Positions 1-8,790 of a DNA stretch of 64,000 nt are shown one piece after another. A program made the translations under genes and the position numbers. Under the pieces are notes generated by a model that was given only the letters and a program-made list of their open reading frames with translations, was not told where the DNA came from and did not search any database. This DNA comes from Acidocella aminolytica 101 = DSM 11237 (GTDB taxonomy: Bacteria; Pseudomonadota; Alphaproteobacteria; Acetobacterales; Acetobacteraceae): positions 1-64,000 of the forward strand of contig NZ_FQVJ01000012.1 of assembly GCF_900129125.1 (NCBI RefSeq), written 5' to 3'. Position 1 is the first letter of the stretch. Each line of letters begins with the position of its first letter.

Positions 1-106
1 GCGGAATCCCGCACAAGCCAAACCCGCCAGACATAATCGTCATACCATCAAATAGCTTGCCACTCAGGGCCTCAACGGCATTGGAAGAAACTTTACTTAC
101 GGCCAT
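1..106 (-). CDS. scoA: 3-oxoacid CoA-transferase subunit A, N-terminal part
   Basis: Only the first 35 codons lie in the window; the gene continues to the left. The visible residues contain SGGFGLCGIP, the glycine-rich start of CoA-transferase family I alpha subunits, which bind CoA. ScoA/AtoD-type enzymes move CoA from succinyl-CoA to acetoacetate, linking ketone-body or PHB breakdown to the TCA cycle. The start at 106 follows a good GAGGA ribosome site at about 113-117. It runs in the same direction as the PHB genes upstream but is separated from them by a hairpin terminator. The metabolic fit with the thiolase next door supports the assignment. Confidence 0.85.
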   Translation of the reverse strand, partial: MAVSKVSSNAVEALSGKLFDGMTIMSGGFGLCGIP

Positions 107-283
107 GATTCCTCGCTTTTTCTGCTGGGCCTACCCGCAACCAAGCCTGACTTGCCGCCACAAACCGCCCCGGCCGCCAAACAGCCGGGCAGGACGACAA
201 AATACATTTCTGCAGGTTCATCCTGAGAGTTTCAGGTTCTTTCGATCTTTCACTCGGACTGCACCATAGACTGGAACCACCCA

Positions 284-318
284 AGAAAAAACCCCAGGCC
301 GCAAGCCTGGGGTTTTTG
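284..318. terminator. Intrinsic terminator after phaA
   Basis: Perfect 8-bp stem (292-299 with 305-312) with A-rich sequence on one side and T-rich on the other, so it can work in both directions. It lies just past the thiolase stop and separates the PHB operon from scoA. Confidence 0.85.
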
Positions 319-330
319 TTAAACCGCGCC

Positions 331-1503
331 TTAGCGCTCCAGGCACATCGCAACGCCCATGCCACCACCGATGCACAGCGTGGCCAGCCCCTTCTTGGCA
401 TCGCGCCGCTTCATCTCATGCAGCAGCGTGGTGAGAATACGCGCACCGGACGCACCGATGGGATGCCCAATGGCGATCGCGCCGCCATTCACGTTCACCT
501 TCGCCGGGTCCAGCCCCAACTCCTTGTTTACCGCCGCCGCCTGCGCCGCAAACGCCTCATTGGCTTCGATCAGGTCAAGGTCCCCAACCTTCCAGCCCGC
601 GCGCTCCAGCGCCTTACGGGAGGACGGGATCGGCCCCGAGCCCATCAGCGCCGGGTCCACGCCAGCGGTGGCGAAGCTGGCAATGCGCGCCAGCGGGGTC
701 AGCCCGCGCGCGGCGGCTTCCTTAGCGCTCATCACCACCAAGGCGGCGGCACCGTCATTGATGCCGGAGGCATTCCCGGCAGTCACCGTGCCGTCCTTGG
801 TGAAGGCGGGGCGCAGCTTGGCCATGGTTTCGGGGGAGGCATCGTGACGGATATATTCGTCATTCTCCACCACCACTTCACCCTTGCGGGTGGTCAGCGT
901 CACAGGTGCAATCTCGTCCTTGAACTTGCCCGCCTTCTGCGCGGCGGACGCCTTCTGCTGGGAGCCTAGCGCCAGCGCGTCCTGCTCCTCACGGGTGATC
1001 TGCCAGTGCTTGGCCACGTTCTCGGCGGTGACACCCATGTGATAGCCGTTAAAGGCATCCCACAGCCCGTCTTTAATCATCGTGTCGATGAAGCTCATAT
1101 CGCCCATCTTCTGCCCGGCGCGCAGATATGCCGCATGGGCAGAAAGGCTCATGCTCTCCTGCCCACCCGCAACCACAATCTTGCTTTCACCGGACATCAC
1201 CTGCTGCGCCGCCAGCGCCACTGTGCGCAAGCCTGAGCCGCAGACCTGGTTGATGCCAAAGGCGGTCTTGCTGTCCGGCACCCCGGCGGCATGGGCGGCC
1301 TGACGGGCCGGGTTCTGCCCCTGACCGGCCGTAAGCACCTGGCCCAGAATTACTTCGTCGATATCTTCAGGGGAGAGCCCGGCGCGCTCAATCGCGGCCT
1401 TCAACGCCACCGTGCCAAGCACATGCGCGGGGGTGGTGCCAAACGCACCATTAAAGCTGCCGACAGGGGTGCGGGCCGCGGAGACGATGACGATATCTTC
1501 CAT
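331..1503 (-). CDS. phaA: Acetyl-CoA acetyltransferase (beta-ketothiolase)
   Basis: A 390-residue thiolase that condenses two acetyl-CoA to acetoacetyl-CoA, the first step of PHB synthesis, and can also run in reverse. It begins [17 protein letters not shown], a classic thiolase start. The acylated cysteine lies in NQVCGSGLR (about residue 89), the histidine in [12 protein letters not shown] and the second cysteine in CIGGGMG near the C-terminus. The reading frame is open further upstream, but the start at 1503 is preceded by AAAGGAA and matches the family. It lies 38 bases behind the PhaC-like gene, so the two are probably co-transcribed. No phaB reductase is in the window. Confidence 0.95.
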   Translation of the reverse strand: MEDIVIVSAARTPVGSFNGAFGTTPAHVLGTVALKAAIERAGLSPEDIDEVILGQVLTAGQGQNPARQAAHAAGVPDSKTAFGINQVCGSGLRTVALAAQQVMSGESKIVVAGGQESMSLSAHAAYLRAGQKMGDMSFIDTMIKDGLWDAFNGYHMGVTAENVAKHWQITREEQDALALGSQQKASAAQKAGKFKDEIAPVTLTTRKGEVVVENDEYIRHDASPETMAKLRPAFTKDGTVTAGNASGINDGAAALVVMSAKEAAARGLTPLARIASFATAGVDPALMGSGPIPSSRKALERAGWKVGDLDLIEANEAFAAQAAAVNKELGLDPAKVNVNGGAIAIGHPIGASGARILTTLLHEMKRRDAKKGLATLCIGGGMGVAMCLER

Positions 1504-1541
1504 GTCCTGGTTCCTTTTTGCCAGTCTCGTAGTCATTACGC

Positions 1542-2588
1542 TCAAGATAGACCGAGCACCCAATCCTTGAAAGGCCGCCAGAGCGACGTTTCCGCACGAG
1601 TGCCCGCTACCATGCCAATATGCCCGGCTTTGGGCTCAATAACCGTGACATTCCTCAACCTCGCAGCCAACCCCCGCGCCGAGGCCGCAGGCACCAGCCG
1701 GTCCTTCGCGGGGATGGCGCAGAAGCACGGCATCGCCAGCGCCTCGGGCTGCACCGGCAACCCCGCCACGCGCCACTGCCCTTGCACGGGCGTGTTCGCG
1801 CCATACCAACCGGAGAGCGCCTCCCGCGCCACTGGGGCTGCCAGCGGCACGCCATCGGCAAGCCAATCCTCCATCGCCACAAACCGGCGCGCTCGCGGGC
1901 TAAGCTTATCCTGCCCGGCAAAGTCCCGATATTTCTCGCCCACGCCGTAAGGGTCCACCATCGCGAACATCGTGTTCAGCGCATCAATCGGCAGCGTGCC
2001 GGAAAATTGCATCGCCCCTTCCATAAAGGGCACACTCTCCGCCACGCGCTTGGCGGCATCCGGGTCCTCGGCATGAAAATCCCAGGGCGTGGCGAATAAT
2101 CCCAGCGCGCTCACCCGCTTTGCCCCAAAGGTCTCGGCTCGCAAGGCAGCGGCCAGCGCCAGCATACCGCCCATGCAATAGCCCACCAGCACCACCGGCC
2201 CTGGCATGGCGGCCAGGGCGCGCTCCAGCCGCCCGGCAATATAATCCGTTAGGGAAAACCGCCGCTCCACCTCACCCGGCCAGCCCCAATCCAGCAGATA
2301 AGGATGCACCCCCTGCCCGCTTAACCAGCGCAGCATCGAGGCATTTTCCATCAGATCTAGGATATAGGCCCGGTTGATCAGACTCGGCACAAACAGCACC
2401 GCCGGGCCCTCCCCGCCATAATCGAGCACCCGGCTTTCACCTTCCTCCCAGATCGCGGGCGGATCTCGCATCTCGCGCACGTAAACATCGCACCGGTACG
2501 CTGCGATGCCCGCAATCAGCGCCTTGTCCCGGCACTGGATCTCCTCAAACAGCCTCCCCCTCGCCTGCTGGTCCGGCGCTGTCTCCAT
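1542..2588 (-). CDS. phaC: Poly(3-hydroxyalkanoate) synthase catalytic subunit (PhaC-like)
   Basis: An alpha/beta-hydrolase-fold enzyme of about 348 residues, the size of class III PHA synthase catalytic subunits (class I enzymes are nearer 600). The nucleophile is cysteine 138 in the lipase-like box GYCMGG, as in PHA synthases. The rest of the triad is visible as D296 in AKDRLVP and H323 in AGHIGMVAG. It would polymerise 3-hydroxyacyl-CoA on the granule surface. The start chosen (METAPDQQ) lies inside the preceding small gene, a 44-base overlap that suggests translational coupling; the ribosome site is weak, so the start is less certain than the function. Confidence 0.85.
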   Translation of the reverse strand: METAPDQQARGRLFEEIQCRDKALIAGIAAYRCDVYVREMRDPPAIWEEGESRVLDYGGEGPAVLFVPSLINRAYILDLMENASMLRWLSGQGVHPYLLDWGWPGEVERRFSLTDYIAGRLERALAAMPGPVVLVGYCMGGMLALAAALRAETFGAKRVSALGLFATPWDFHAEDPDAAKRVAESVPFMEGAMQFSGTLPIDALNTMFAMVDPYGVGEKYRDFAGQDKLSPRARRFVAMEDWLADGVPLAAPVAREALSGWYGANTPVQGQWRVAGLPVQPEALAMPCFCAIPAKDRLVPAASARGLAARLRNVTVIEPKAGHIGMVAGTRAETSLWRPFKDWVLGLS

Positions 2589-2889
2589 CCCGCCGGTCAA
2601 GGAACTGAGCCAAACGCTGCTCAAGTTCAGCGACGCGGCGACTGAGCTGCTCGACCTCATCCATGCTAGTCCGAGATGCAGCAGCAGCGGCCGCGGTCCA
2701 CGGCGGCTCAGCGGGGCGGGTGCTTCCGGGCGTTTGCTCATGCGGCAACATCGCGGCGGCGGCATTGGCCGCTTGCGCCCAAAGGCCCAACGTGGCGGCC
2801 CATGTCTCGCGCAACTCGCGGTCCGCCGCCATGGCTGTCAACTCGCTCTGCCACACGGCCACAAAGTCTTTGGCCAAATTTTCGTCCAT
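2545..2889 (-). CDS. Small PhaE-like accessory subunit of PHA synthase
   Basis: A 114-residue protein directly upstream of and overlapping the PhaC-like gene. The N-terminal part (FVAVWQSELTAMAADRE, then an Ala/Trp-rich stretch) looks like the helical start of PhaE or phasin-like proteins. The middle is Pro/Ala-rich. The last 35 residues form a short coiled coil (VEQLSRRVAELEQRLAQFL), as at the C-terminus of PhaE. Class III synthases need PhaE for activity, but PhaE is normally around 350 residues, so this would be a strongly reduced version. The assignment rests on position and composition rather than clear similarity; it could also be an unrelated phasin-type protein. Confidence 0.55.
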   Translation of the reverse strand: MDENLAKDFVAVWQSELTAMAADRELRETWAATLGLWAQAANAAAAMLPHEQTPGSTRPAEPPWTAAAAAASRTSMDEVEQLSRRVAELEQRLAQFLDRRDGDSAGPAGEGEAV

Positions 2890-2967
2890 TCGCCATCACG
2901 CCCCTGCTGGCCCTTGCGCCATACCTAACGCGCCCCTGGTCAAACTGCCATAAGCCATATGCATAGA

Positions 2968-3030
2968 CACAGGCTGTGCATCGCACAAAATTCATGGTTC
3001 TATACATAGGCAGCACAATGTCTGTGCATC
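2968..3030. promoter_or_regulatory. Candidate PhaR operator between phaE/phaC and phaR
   Basis: The divergent intergenic region holds the palindrome CACAGGCTGTG (2968-2978) and two copies of CTGTGCATC (2974-2982 and 3022-3030). PhaR proteins are known to bind TGC/GCA-containing repeats near pha genes and their own promoter. The link is inferred from position and repeat pattern only. Confidence 0.4.
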
Positions 3031-3060
3031 TGTCACCGAACCGGGATGGAAGACAAAACC

Positions 3061-3645
3061 ATGAATGAAACGGCCCAGTCCACGCCACAGCCCGTTGTCG
3101 TCAAAAAATACGCCAACCGCCGCCTTTATAACACGGAAAGCTCCAGTTACATCACGCTGGATAATCTGGCCGAAATGGTTCGGAATAATCGCGATTTCGT
3201 GGTTTATGACGCCAAAAGCGGCGACGACATCACCCGCTCTGTGCTCACCCAGATCATCGTGGAAGAGGAAGGCAAGGGCAACGCCTTGCTACCAGTGAAT
3301 TTTTTACGCCAGCTTATCGGCGTTTACCATACTGACATGCCGAACCTCATGCCCAAATATCTTGAGCAGGCGATGGCGCATTTCATGCGGCAGCAGGAAA
3401 ATATGCGCGAAACAGTCAGCAAGACCTTCGGCACCTTCATGCCGCCGGGCATGGAAGACGTCAGCCGCAAGAATATGGAAATGATGGAACGCGCGATGAC
3501 CTTGTTCTCGCCCTTCTATGGCGGCACGGAAGCCAAGTCCGAGGCCGCCCCCGCACAAGCCTATCAAGACGAAATCACCACCTTGCGGGCCGAGGTCACG
3601 CGCCTTCAGACCGAGCTGACGGCGTTAAAGACCAAGGAAAAGTAA
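3061..3645 (+). CDS. phaR: Polyhydroxyalkanoate synthesis repressor
   Basis: PhaR binds both DNA and PHB granules and represses phasin and pha genes until polymer is present. The N-terminal DNA-binding domain is clear (KKYANRRLYNTESSSYITL near residues 15-35), followed by the accumulation-regulator domain containing FLRQLIGVYH. The last 25 residues form a coiled coil. I chose the ATG at 3061 because GGAAG lies 8 bases before it; an in-frame ATG at 3046 would add five residues. It is divergent from the PHB synthase genes across a repeat-containing spacer, the usual arrangement for a local repressor. Confidence 0.92.
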   Translation: MNETAQSTPQPVVVKKYANRRLYNTESSSYITLDNLAEMVRNNRDFVVYDAKSGDDITRSVLTQIIVEEEGKGNALLPVNFLRQLIGVYHTDMPNLMPKYLEQAMAHFMRQQENMRETVSKTFGTFMPPGMEDVSRKNMEMMERAMTLFSPFYGGTEAKSEAAPAQAYQDEITTLRAEVTRLQTELTALKTKEK

Positions 3646-3688
3646 TCCCGCATAGACGGCCCTGCACGCTTGCGGTAGAGAGCAAGCC

Positions 3689-4300
3689 ATGAAATTTGCT
3701 TTCCCCTTGGCTTTGGGCTTGGCGCTGGGTGCCGCTGTGGCGCCAGCCTCCGCACAGCTTGCTCCCGGCGGCATGGGCTCCGGCATGAGTATGGGTGGTG
3801 CGGGCGGCGCACCAGCCCCAAAAGCCAAGCCCCGCACGCCTGACCTTGCCCCCTCCGGCCTGCCCGGCGTGGGGGGTAGCGCGCCCTTGAGCACCGGCCC
3901 GCAACTGCAAAAGAACACTAGTGGCGACCCGACCCAGGAGCTTTTCAAAGCAATTAACGATAACGACTACGGCGCTGCACAGGATGCGGTAAGCCGTGGC
4001 GCGAATTTGCAGGCCAAGGACCAGTTCGGCGAAACCCCGCTGGACCTTGCCATCGCTCTCAACCGCAACAACATCACCTTCATGCTGCTGGGCTCCCGGA
4101 ATGAGATGAGCGCCCAAGGTGGCGGTGGCACCATGGGCGCTCCCTGGACCCTGAACAATGTCAGCAGCCAAGCTGGCAAGAGCAGCAGCCCCCACAAAGC
4201 CACTCCCGCCAAAACCGTGCCACATGTCACCATCCCCACCGGGGAAACCGGCACACCGGACCCACAAGCCGGGTTCCTGGGGTTTGGCGTCAAGAATTGA
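3689..4300 (+). CDS. Secreted ankyrin-repeat protein
   Basis: A 203-residue protein with a typical Sec signal peptide (residues 1-22, ending ASA). A low-complexity Gly/Met/Pro-rich linker follows, then one and a half ankyrin repeats at about residues 80-130, with the hallmark DQFGETPLDLAIALNRNN. The C-terminal third is Gly/Pro/Thr-rich and probably disordered. It likely acts in the periplasm as a binding protein; no enzyme motif is visible. It follows phaR by 43 bases and converges on mltG. The function is unknown. Confidence 0.8.
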   Translation: MKFAFPLALGLALGAAVAPASAQLAPGGMGSGMSMGGAGGAPAPKAKPRTPDLAPSGLPGVGGSAPLSTGPQLQKNTSGDPTQELFKAINDNDYGAAQDAVSRGANLQAKDQFGETPLDLAIALNRNNITFMLLGSRNEMSAQGGGGTMGAPWTLNNVSSQAGKSSSPHKATPAKTVPHVTIPTGETGTPDPQAGFLGFGVKN

Positions 4301-4315
4301 CAATCAGCCAGGGGT

Positions 4316-5278
4316 TCACCGCCCCTGATAGCGCTCGATATTCTGAAGCTGCTGCTTGAACCCGCGTGAGAATACGCTCTTGTGGGTTCCATCGTTGGTC
4401 GCCACAAAATACAGCGCATCGCTCTTGGCCGGGTGCAGCACCGCTTTCAACGCCGCCGCGCCGGGCGCACAGATGGGCCCTGGCGGCAAACCATAATGCA
4501 CATACGTGTTGTACGGCGAGGCCAGCTGTAAATCCGCCTTGGTGATCACCACTCCACCGGACTGTTTGCCATCCGTCGCGGCAAAAATTACCGTCGGGTC
4601 CGCTTGCAGCTTCATCTTCGCTTTCAGCCGGTTCTCATAAACGGCCGCAATCGCGGGCATATCCGCCGTCAAGGGCGTTTCCTGCTGCACGATAGAAGCC
4701 AGAATCAACGCCTGCCGAGGACTGTACAACGGCACATCCGGATCACGTCCGGCCCATAGCTTTGTCAGTTCCGCCTTCATCGCCGCCTGTGCCCGCGCCA
4801 GAATTGCGGTGCGCGGTGTACCCCAGACATAGTCGTAGGTCTGCGGCAACACACTGCCATCCGCGGGCGGCGTTACCTTGCCGGTGGCAACCGGCAGGCT
4901 GTTCAGAATAGCCGCGATCTGCTTGCCCGTCAGCCCTTCGGCGATCGTCGCCTCATGCTGCACTTCCGCGCCATGACGCAAAATATTCAGGATCTGATGC
5001 ACACTGGCATGGGCTGGGAACAGATACTCCCCCGCGCGCAACGGCCCTTGCCCCCGCGTGAACCATGCAGCAGCCCGAAAAATCAGCGGATATTCGATAA
5101 CCCCGGCCTTTGCCAAGGTCTGCGCCAATTGGCTGACACTACCAGGCGGCACAACCAAGGTGGTATTGCTCTGGCCCGCCCCAGGGCCATCATAGCTTTG
5201 GTAAACCGCCACCTTGCCTGCCCGCGCCACCATCAGCAGCACGAGCAGGATCAGAAAAATACGGCTACGCCATCGCAA
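4316..5278 (-). CDS. mltG: Endolytic murein transglycosylase
   Basis: MltG cleaves nascent peptidoglycan strands at the inner membrane and sets glycan length. The protein has an N-terminal membrane anchor (residues 5-22), a LysM-like region, and the catalytic segment LILASIVQQETP, whose glutamate is the active-site residue. The later motif YNTYVHYGLPPGPICAPG is also typical. The start is the TTG at 5278, seven bases after the fabF stop; the only ATG nearby is out of frame, and a later start would remove the anchor. fabF-mltG adjacency is widely conserved, and this is the last gene of the fatty-acid operon. Confidence 0.93.
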   Translation of the reverse strand: MRWRSRIFLILLVLLMVARAGKVAVYQSYDGPGAGQSNTTLVVPPGSVSQLAQTLAKAGVIEYPLIFRAAAWFTRGQGPLRAGEYLFPAHASVHQILNILRHGAEVQHEATIAEGLTGKQIAAILNSLPVATGKVTPPADGSVLPQTYDYVWGTPRTAILARAQAAMKAELTKLWAGRDPDVPLYSPRQALILASIVQQETPLTADMPAIAAVYENRLKAKMKLQADPTVIFAATDGKQSGGVVITKADLQLASPYNTYVHYGLPPGPICAPGAAALKAVLHPAKSDALYFVATNDGTHKSVFSRGFKQQLQNIERYQGR

Positions 5279-5284
5279 TTTAGA

Positions 5285-6547
5285 TCAGGCAACCCGCTTG
5301 AAAATGATGGACGCGTTGGTGCCACCAAACCCGAAGGAATTGGACAGCGCCACGTCGATCTTGCGCTCCTGCGCCGTCAACGGCACCCGATTTACCACCG
5401 ACTCGCGGCTCGGCGCGTGCAGGTTTAGCGTCGGTGGCGCCACATTATCGCGGATCGCGAGGATGGAGAAAATCGTCTCCACCGCACCGGCAGCCCCCAG
5501 CAAATGGCCGACGGCGGATTTGGTGGAAGACATGGCGACCTTCTTCGCATGGTCCCCGAACATATTTTCAACCGCTTCCAGCTCCAGGTCATCGCCCAGC
5601 GGCGTGGAGGTGCCATGCGCGTTGATGTAATCCACGGCCTCAGGCGAAAGCCCGCCATTCTTGAACGCGGCCTTCATGGCGCGAAAAGCCCCATCATGAT
5701 GCTCAGCGGGCGCGGTAATGTGGTGAGCGTCGCCGGACATGCCGTAACCGCCAATCTCTGCGTAAATTTTGGCGCCACGGGCCTTGGCGTGCTCGTACTC
5801 TTCCAGCACCACCACACCAGACCCCTCGCCCATCACAAACCCGTCGCGATCCTTGTCCCATGGGCGGGAGCCCTCGGCAGGGCGGTCGTTAAACCCTGTG
5901 GACAGCGCGCGCGAGGCACAGAACCCAGCAATGCCAAGCGGGTTCACCGCCGCCTCAGCCCCACCCGCCACCATCACATCCGCATCGCCATAGGCAATCA
6001 GGCGCGAGGCATCGCCAATCGCGTGCACGCCAGTGGCGCACGCCGTCACGGCGGAGTGATTGGGACCCTTCAGGCCGTATCTGATGGAAACCTGGCCGGA
6101 GATCAGATTGATCAGCGCCGCCGGGATGAAGAAAGGCGAAACGCGCTTGGCGCGCCCCTCATGTACCATCACCGCGGTTTCATAGATGGTTTGCAGGCCA
6201 CCGATGCCGGAGCCGATCATTACACCGGCGCGGCATTTTTCGTCTTCCGTCTCGGGCACATAGCCGGAATCGGCCATCGCCTGCGCTGCAGCCACCATAC
6301 CGTGATGGATGAAGCGGTCCATCTTCTTGATTTCCTTAACCGGAATCCATTCCGGCAGGTCGAGCCCGCCCTCGGCCGCCGACCCCACCGGAACTTGTCC
6401 GGCGATTTTAGCCGCAAGCTCCGTGGTGTCGAAGGATTGGATGGCTGTAATCCCGGATTCTCCGTTAATCAGCCTCTTCCAGACATGTTCGACCCCCACC
6501 CCAAGCGGGCAGACGATCCCCATACCTGTAACGACAACACGGCGCAT
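5285..6547 (-). CDS. fabF: Beta-ketoacyl-ACP synthase II
   Basis: This enzyme elongates acyl-ACP by condensation with malonyl-ACP in the cytoplasm. At 420 residues it is full length for FabF. The Cys-His-His triad is intact: C170 in VTACATGVHA, a histidine in NAHGTSTPLGD and another in SAVGHLLGAAG. It starts MRRVVVTGMGIVCPLG. It is the fourth gene of fabD-fabG-acpP-fabF-mltG, a standard order in alphaproteobacteria. Confidence 0.97.
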   Translation of the reverse strand: MRRVVVTGMGIVCPLGVGVEHVWKRLINGESGITAIQSFDTTELAAKIAGQVPVGSAAEGGLDLPEWIPVKEIKKMDRFIHHGMVAAAQAMADSGYVPETEDEKCRAGVMIGSGIGGLQTIYETAVMVHEGRAKRVSPFFIPAALINLISGQVSIRYGLKGPNHSAVTACATGVHAIGDASRLIAYGDADVMVAGGAEAAVNPLGIAGFCASRALSTGFNDRPAEGSRPWDKDRDGFVMGEGSGVVVLEEYEHAKARGAKIYAEIGGYGMSGDAHHITAPAEHHDGAFRAMKAAFKNGGLSPEAVDYINAHGTSTPLGDDLELEAVENMFGDHAKKVAMSSTKSAVGHLLGAAGAVETIFSILAIRDNVAPPTLNLHAPSRESVVNRVPLTAQERKIDVALSNSFGFGGTNASIIFKRVA

Positions 6548-6589
6548 GCGAACTCCTCGGACGGATCTCAGATATAAGCGAAACGGCCC

Positions 6590-6829
6590 TTATTCGGCCT
6601 TTTGCTTCTCGATATAGTCGATCGCGTCTTTGACGGTGGTGATCTTCTCGGCGGCATCCTCGGGGATCTCCACGCCGAAGGCTTCCTCGAAAGCCATCAC
6701 CAGCTCAACGGTGTCCAGCGAGTCCGCGCCCAGGTCGTCGATGAAGGAAGCTTCCGGGGTCACCTTGGCTTCGTCCACGCCGAGATGCTCGACAACAATC
6801 TTCTTAACCTTGTCGGCGATTTCACTCAT
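6590..6829 (-). CDS. acpP: Acyl carrier protein of fatty acid synthesis
   Basis: A 79-residue acidic protein with the phosphopantetheine site serine 37 in [16 protein letters not shown], identical to the AcpP consensus. The ribosome site AGGAAAG precedes the start. It carries growing acyl chains for FabD, FabG and FabF, encoded around it. It is distinct from the second acyl carrier protein beside serine palmitoyltransferase at 53 kb, which has GLDSVAVMDF instead. Confidence 0.97.
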   Translation of the reverse strand: MSEIADKVKKIVVEHLGVDEAKVTPEASFIDDLGADSLDTVELVMAFEEAFGVEIPEDAAEKITTVKDAIDYIEKQKAE

Positions 6830-6961
6830 CGAAATTTCACTTTCCTGCTGGGTTGGCTAAACCCGGAACGGCTTTGCGGGCCGCAACCGGTTCAGAATTG
6901 TTAAAAACGTCACACGTCGCGGCGCTTAGCATGATTTTTCGCGCGGCGCCAAGCCAAGAGA

Positions 6962-7699
6962 TCAGGCCATAGCCATGCCACCATTCACATGCAGCGTGGC
7001 ACCGGTCACCCATCCCGCCTCCTCAGACGCAAGATACACCACAGCGGCGGCAATATCCTTAGGCACGCCCAGGCGTCCCAGCGGGATTTTACCCGAAAGA
7101 TCCGCCCGCTGCGCCTCGTTCAGTACATCGGTCATCGGCGTCTCGATAAAGCCGGGCGCCACCAGATTCACGGTAATCCCGCGCGAGGCGACTTCCTGCG
7201 CCAGCGACTTGGTCAACCCAATCAACCCTGCCTTGGCCGAGCAATAATTCGCCTGCCCAGGGTTGCCGGTGGTGCCAACGATGGAACCGATATTGATCAC
7301 CCGCCCAGCCTTTCGGCGGAGCATGAATTTCAGCGCCGCGCGGGAGAGCCGGAACGGAGCGGCGAGATCAACATTGATCACCTTCTCCCAATCCGCGTCG
7401 CTCATGCGCAACACCAACCCGTCCTTAGTCAGCCCTGCATTGTTCACCAGAACATCAACCTTGCCCATCGCGGCTTCCGCATCGGCAATCAGTTTCGCCG
7501 GTTCATCAGCCTGGGACAGATCGGCAGGCAGTACATGCACACGCTCACCTAGCTCGGCGGCTAAGGCATCCAACGCTTCACGGCGGGTGCCAGAGAGCGC
7601 CACAACCGCCCCTTGCGCGTGCAGCGCCCGGGCAATCTCCGCCCCAATCCCGCCGGACGCACCGGTCACAAGCGCGGCTTTACCAGTCAGATCAAACAT
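6962..7699 (-). CDS. fabG: 3-oxoacyl-ACP reductase
   Basis: A 245-residue short-chain dehydrogenase that reduces 3-oxoacyl-ACP with NADPH. The cofactor site is TGASGGIG near the N-terminus, NNAG follows, then the catalytic Ser in NIGSIVG, and YCSAK supplies Tyr and Lys. The C-terminus HVNGGMAMA is typical FabG. It begins immediately after the fabD stop, so coupling is likely. As no phaB is visible near the PHB genes, this enzyme or a paralogue may also feed PHB synthesis, but that is only a guess. Confidence 0.95.
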   Translation of the reverse strand: MFDLTGKAALVTGASGGIGAEIARALHAQGAVVALSGTRREALDALAAELGERVHVLPADLSQADEPAKLIADAEAAMGKVDVLVNNAGLTKDGLVLRMSDADWEKVINVDLAAPFRLSRAALKFMLRRKAGRVINIGSIVGTTGNPGQANYCSAKAGLIGLTKSLAQEVASRGITVNLVAPGFIETPMTDVLNEAQRADLSGKIPLGRLGVPKDIAAAVVYLASEEAGWVTGATLHVNGGMAMA

Positions 7700-8656
7700 T
7701 TACAGAACCTTCAACACGGCTTCGATATCGGCGGGACTACCCACCGGCGTCGCGGTGGCATCAGGCGTAATCCGCTTCACAAGGCCAGACAGCACCTTGC
7801 CGGACCCAATCTCGTAGAAATTGGTCACGCCCAGCTTCACCATCTCCTCCACGCTCTCGCGCCAGCGTACGGTGGCAGTCACCTGTTGCACCAACAGATC
7901 GCGGATTTCAGACGGGTCACTCGCCTTGGCGGCGGTCACATTAGCGATAATTGGCAAAACCGGCGCATGGGGTGGCGCATTAGCGAAGGCTTCGGCCATC
8001 GCATCCGCCGCCGGGGCCATCAGCGCGCAATGAAACGGTGCTGAGACCGGTAATAACATGGCGCGCTTCACGCCCTTGCCCTTGGCAATCTCAATCGCGC
8101 GCTCCACCGCCGCCCTATGGCCGGAAATCACCACCTGCCCGCCACCATTATCATTCGCGGCGGAGACGGTTTCGCGCCCATCCGGGCCAGTTTCGGCCTC
8201 GGCGCAAATTTCCCGGGCCAGATCCATATCCACACCCAGCAGCGCCGCCATGGCGCCCACTCCCGGGGCCACAGCCATCTGCATGGTCTGGCCACGCAGC
8301 TTCAACAATCGGGCCGCCTCGGCAATAGAGAACGCATCCACCGCCGCTAGCGCACTATACTCGCCCAGGCTATGCCCCGCCGCGAGCACAATCTTATCCT
8401 TCAGCACCACGCCGCCTTCCTGCTGCAACACGCGCAGCACGGCGAGAGAAACAGCCATCAGCGCAGGCTGGGCATTCTCGGTCAGGGTCAGCTCGTCAGA
8501 CGGCCCTTCGAACATCAATTTGGAGAGTTTCTGCTTCAGAACCTCGTCCACTTCCTCGAACACTTGCCGGGCCGGGGCGAAGGCCGCAGCCAAATCCTGG
8601 CCCATGCCGACAGCCTGGCTGCCCTGGCCGGGGAAGATAAAGGCGTTCACCGCCAT
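7700..8656 (-). CDS. fabD: Malonyl-CoA:ACP transacylase
   Basis: FabD transfers malonyl from CoA to ACP. The protein starts MAVNAFIFPGQGSQAVGMG, the family signature, and has the nucleophilic Ser96 in GHSLGEYSALAA. The partner histidine lies in SAPFHCALM. The start at 8656 follows AGGAG with good spacing; the open frame extends ten codons further, without support. It is the first gene of the fatty-acid operon. Confidence 0.96.
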   Translation of the reverse strand: MAVNAFIFPGQGSQAVGMGQDLAAAFAPARQVFEEVDEVLKQKLSKLMFEGPSDELTLTENAQPALMAVSLAVLRVLQQEGGVVLKDKIVLAAGHSLGEYSALAAVDAFSIAEAARLLKLRGQTMQMAVAPGVGAMAALLGVDMDLAREICAEAETGPDGRETVSAANDNGGGQVVISGHRAAVERAIEIAKGKGVKRAMLLPVSAPFHCALMAPAADAMAEAFANAPPHAPVLPIIANVTAAKASDPSEIRDLLVQQVTATVRWRESVEEMVKLGVTNFYEIGSGKVLSGLVKRITPDATATPVGSPADIEAVLKVL

Positions 8657-8738
8657 GAATCGTGTCTCCTTGTGTTGACGGCGCACCTAGCATGTGTGGA
8701 ACAGGACGCAAAATTTTGACGCGCCCTTAAGACATGCG

Positions 8739-8750
8739 CCCCCCCCCCCC
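8739..8750. repeat. Homopolymeric tract of 12 cytosines
   Basis: Twelve C in a row, between the fabD start and the end of the next gene upstream. It lies about 80 bases from the fabD start codon, so length changes could affect the operon promoter region, or it may simply be a sequencing-difficult neutral tract. Confidence 0.9.
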
Positions 8751-8760
8751 GCAACGCCAA

Positions 8761-8784
8761 CAAAAGCCCAGCCCTTAACGGGCT
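8761..8784 (-). terminator. Weak terminator after the amine oxidase gene
   Basis: On the minus strand a 5-bp stem (8780-8784 with 8770-8774) is followed by GGGCTTTTG. It sits just after the stop at 8791 and would isolate the amine oxidase from fabD. Confidence 0.5.
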
Positions 8785-8790
8785 GAAATC

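Noticed and set aside
5504-6577. 357-codon plus-strand frame inside fabF
   Set aside because: Antisense to FabF with intact catalytic residues; no recognisable domain.
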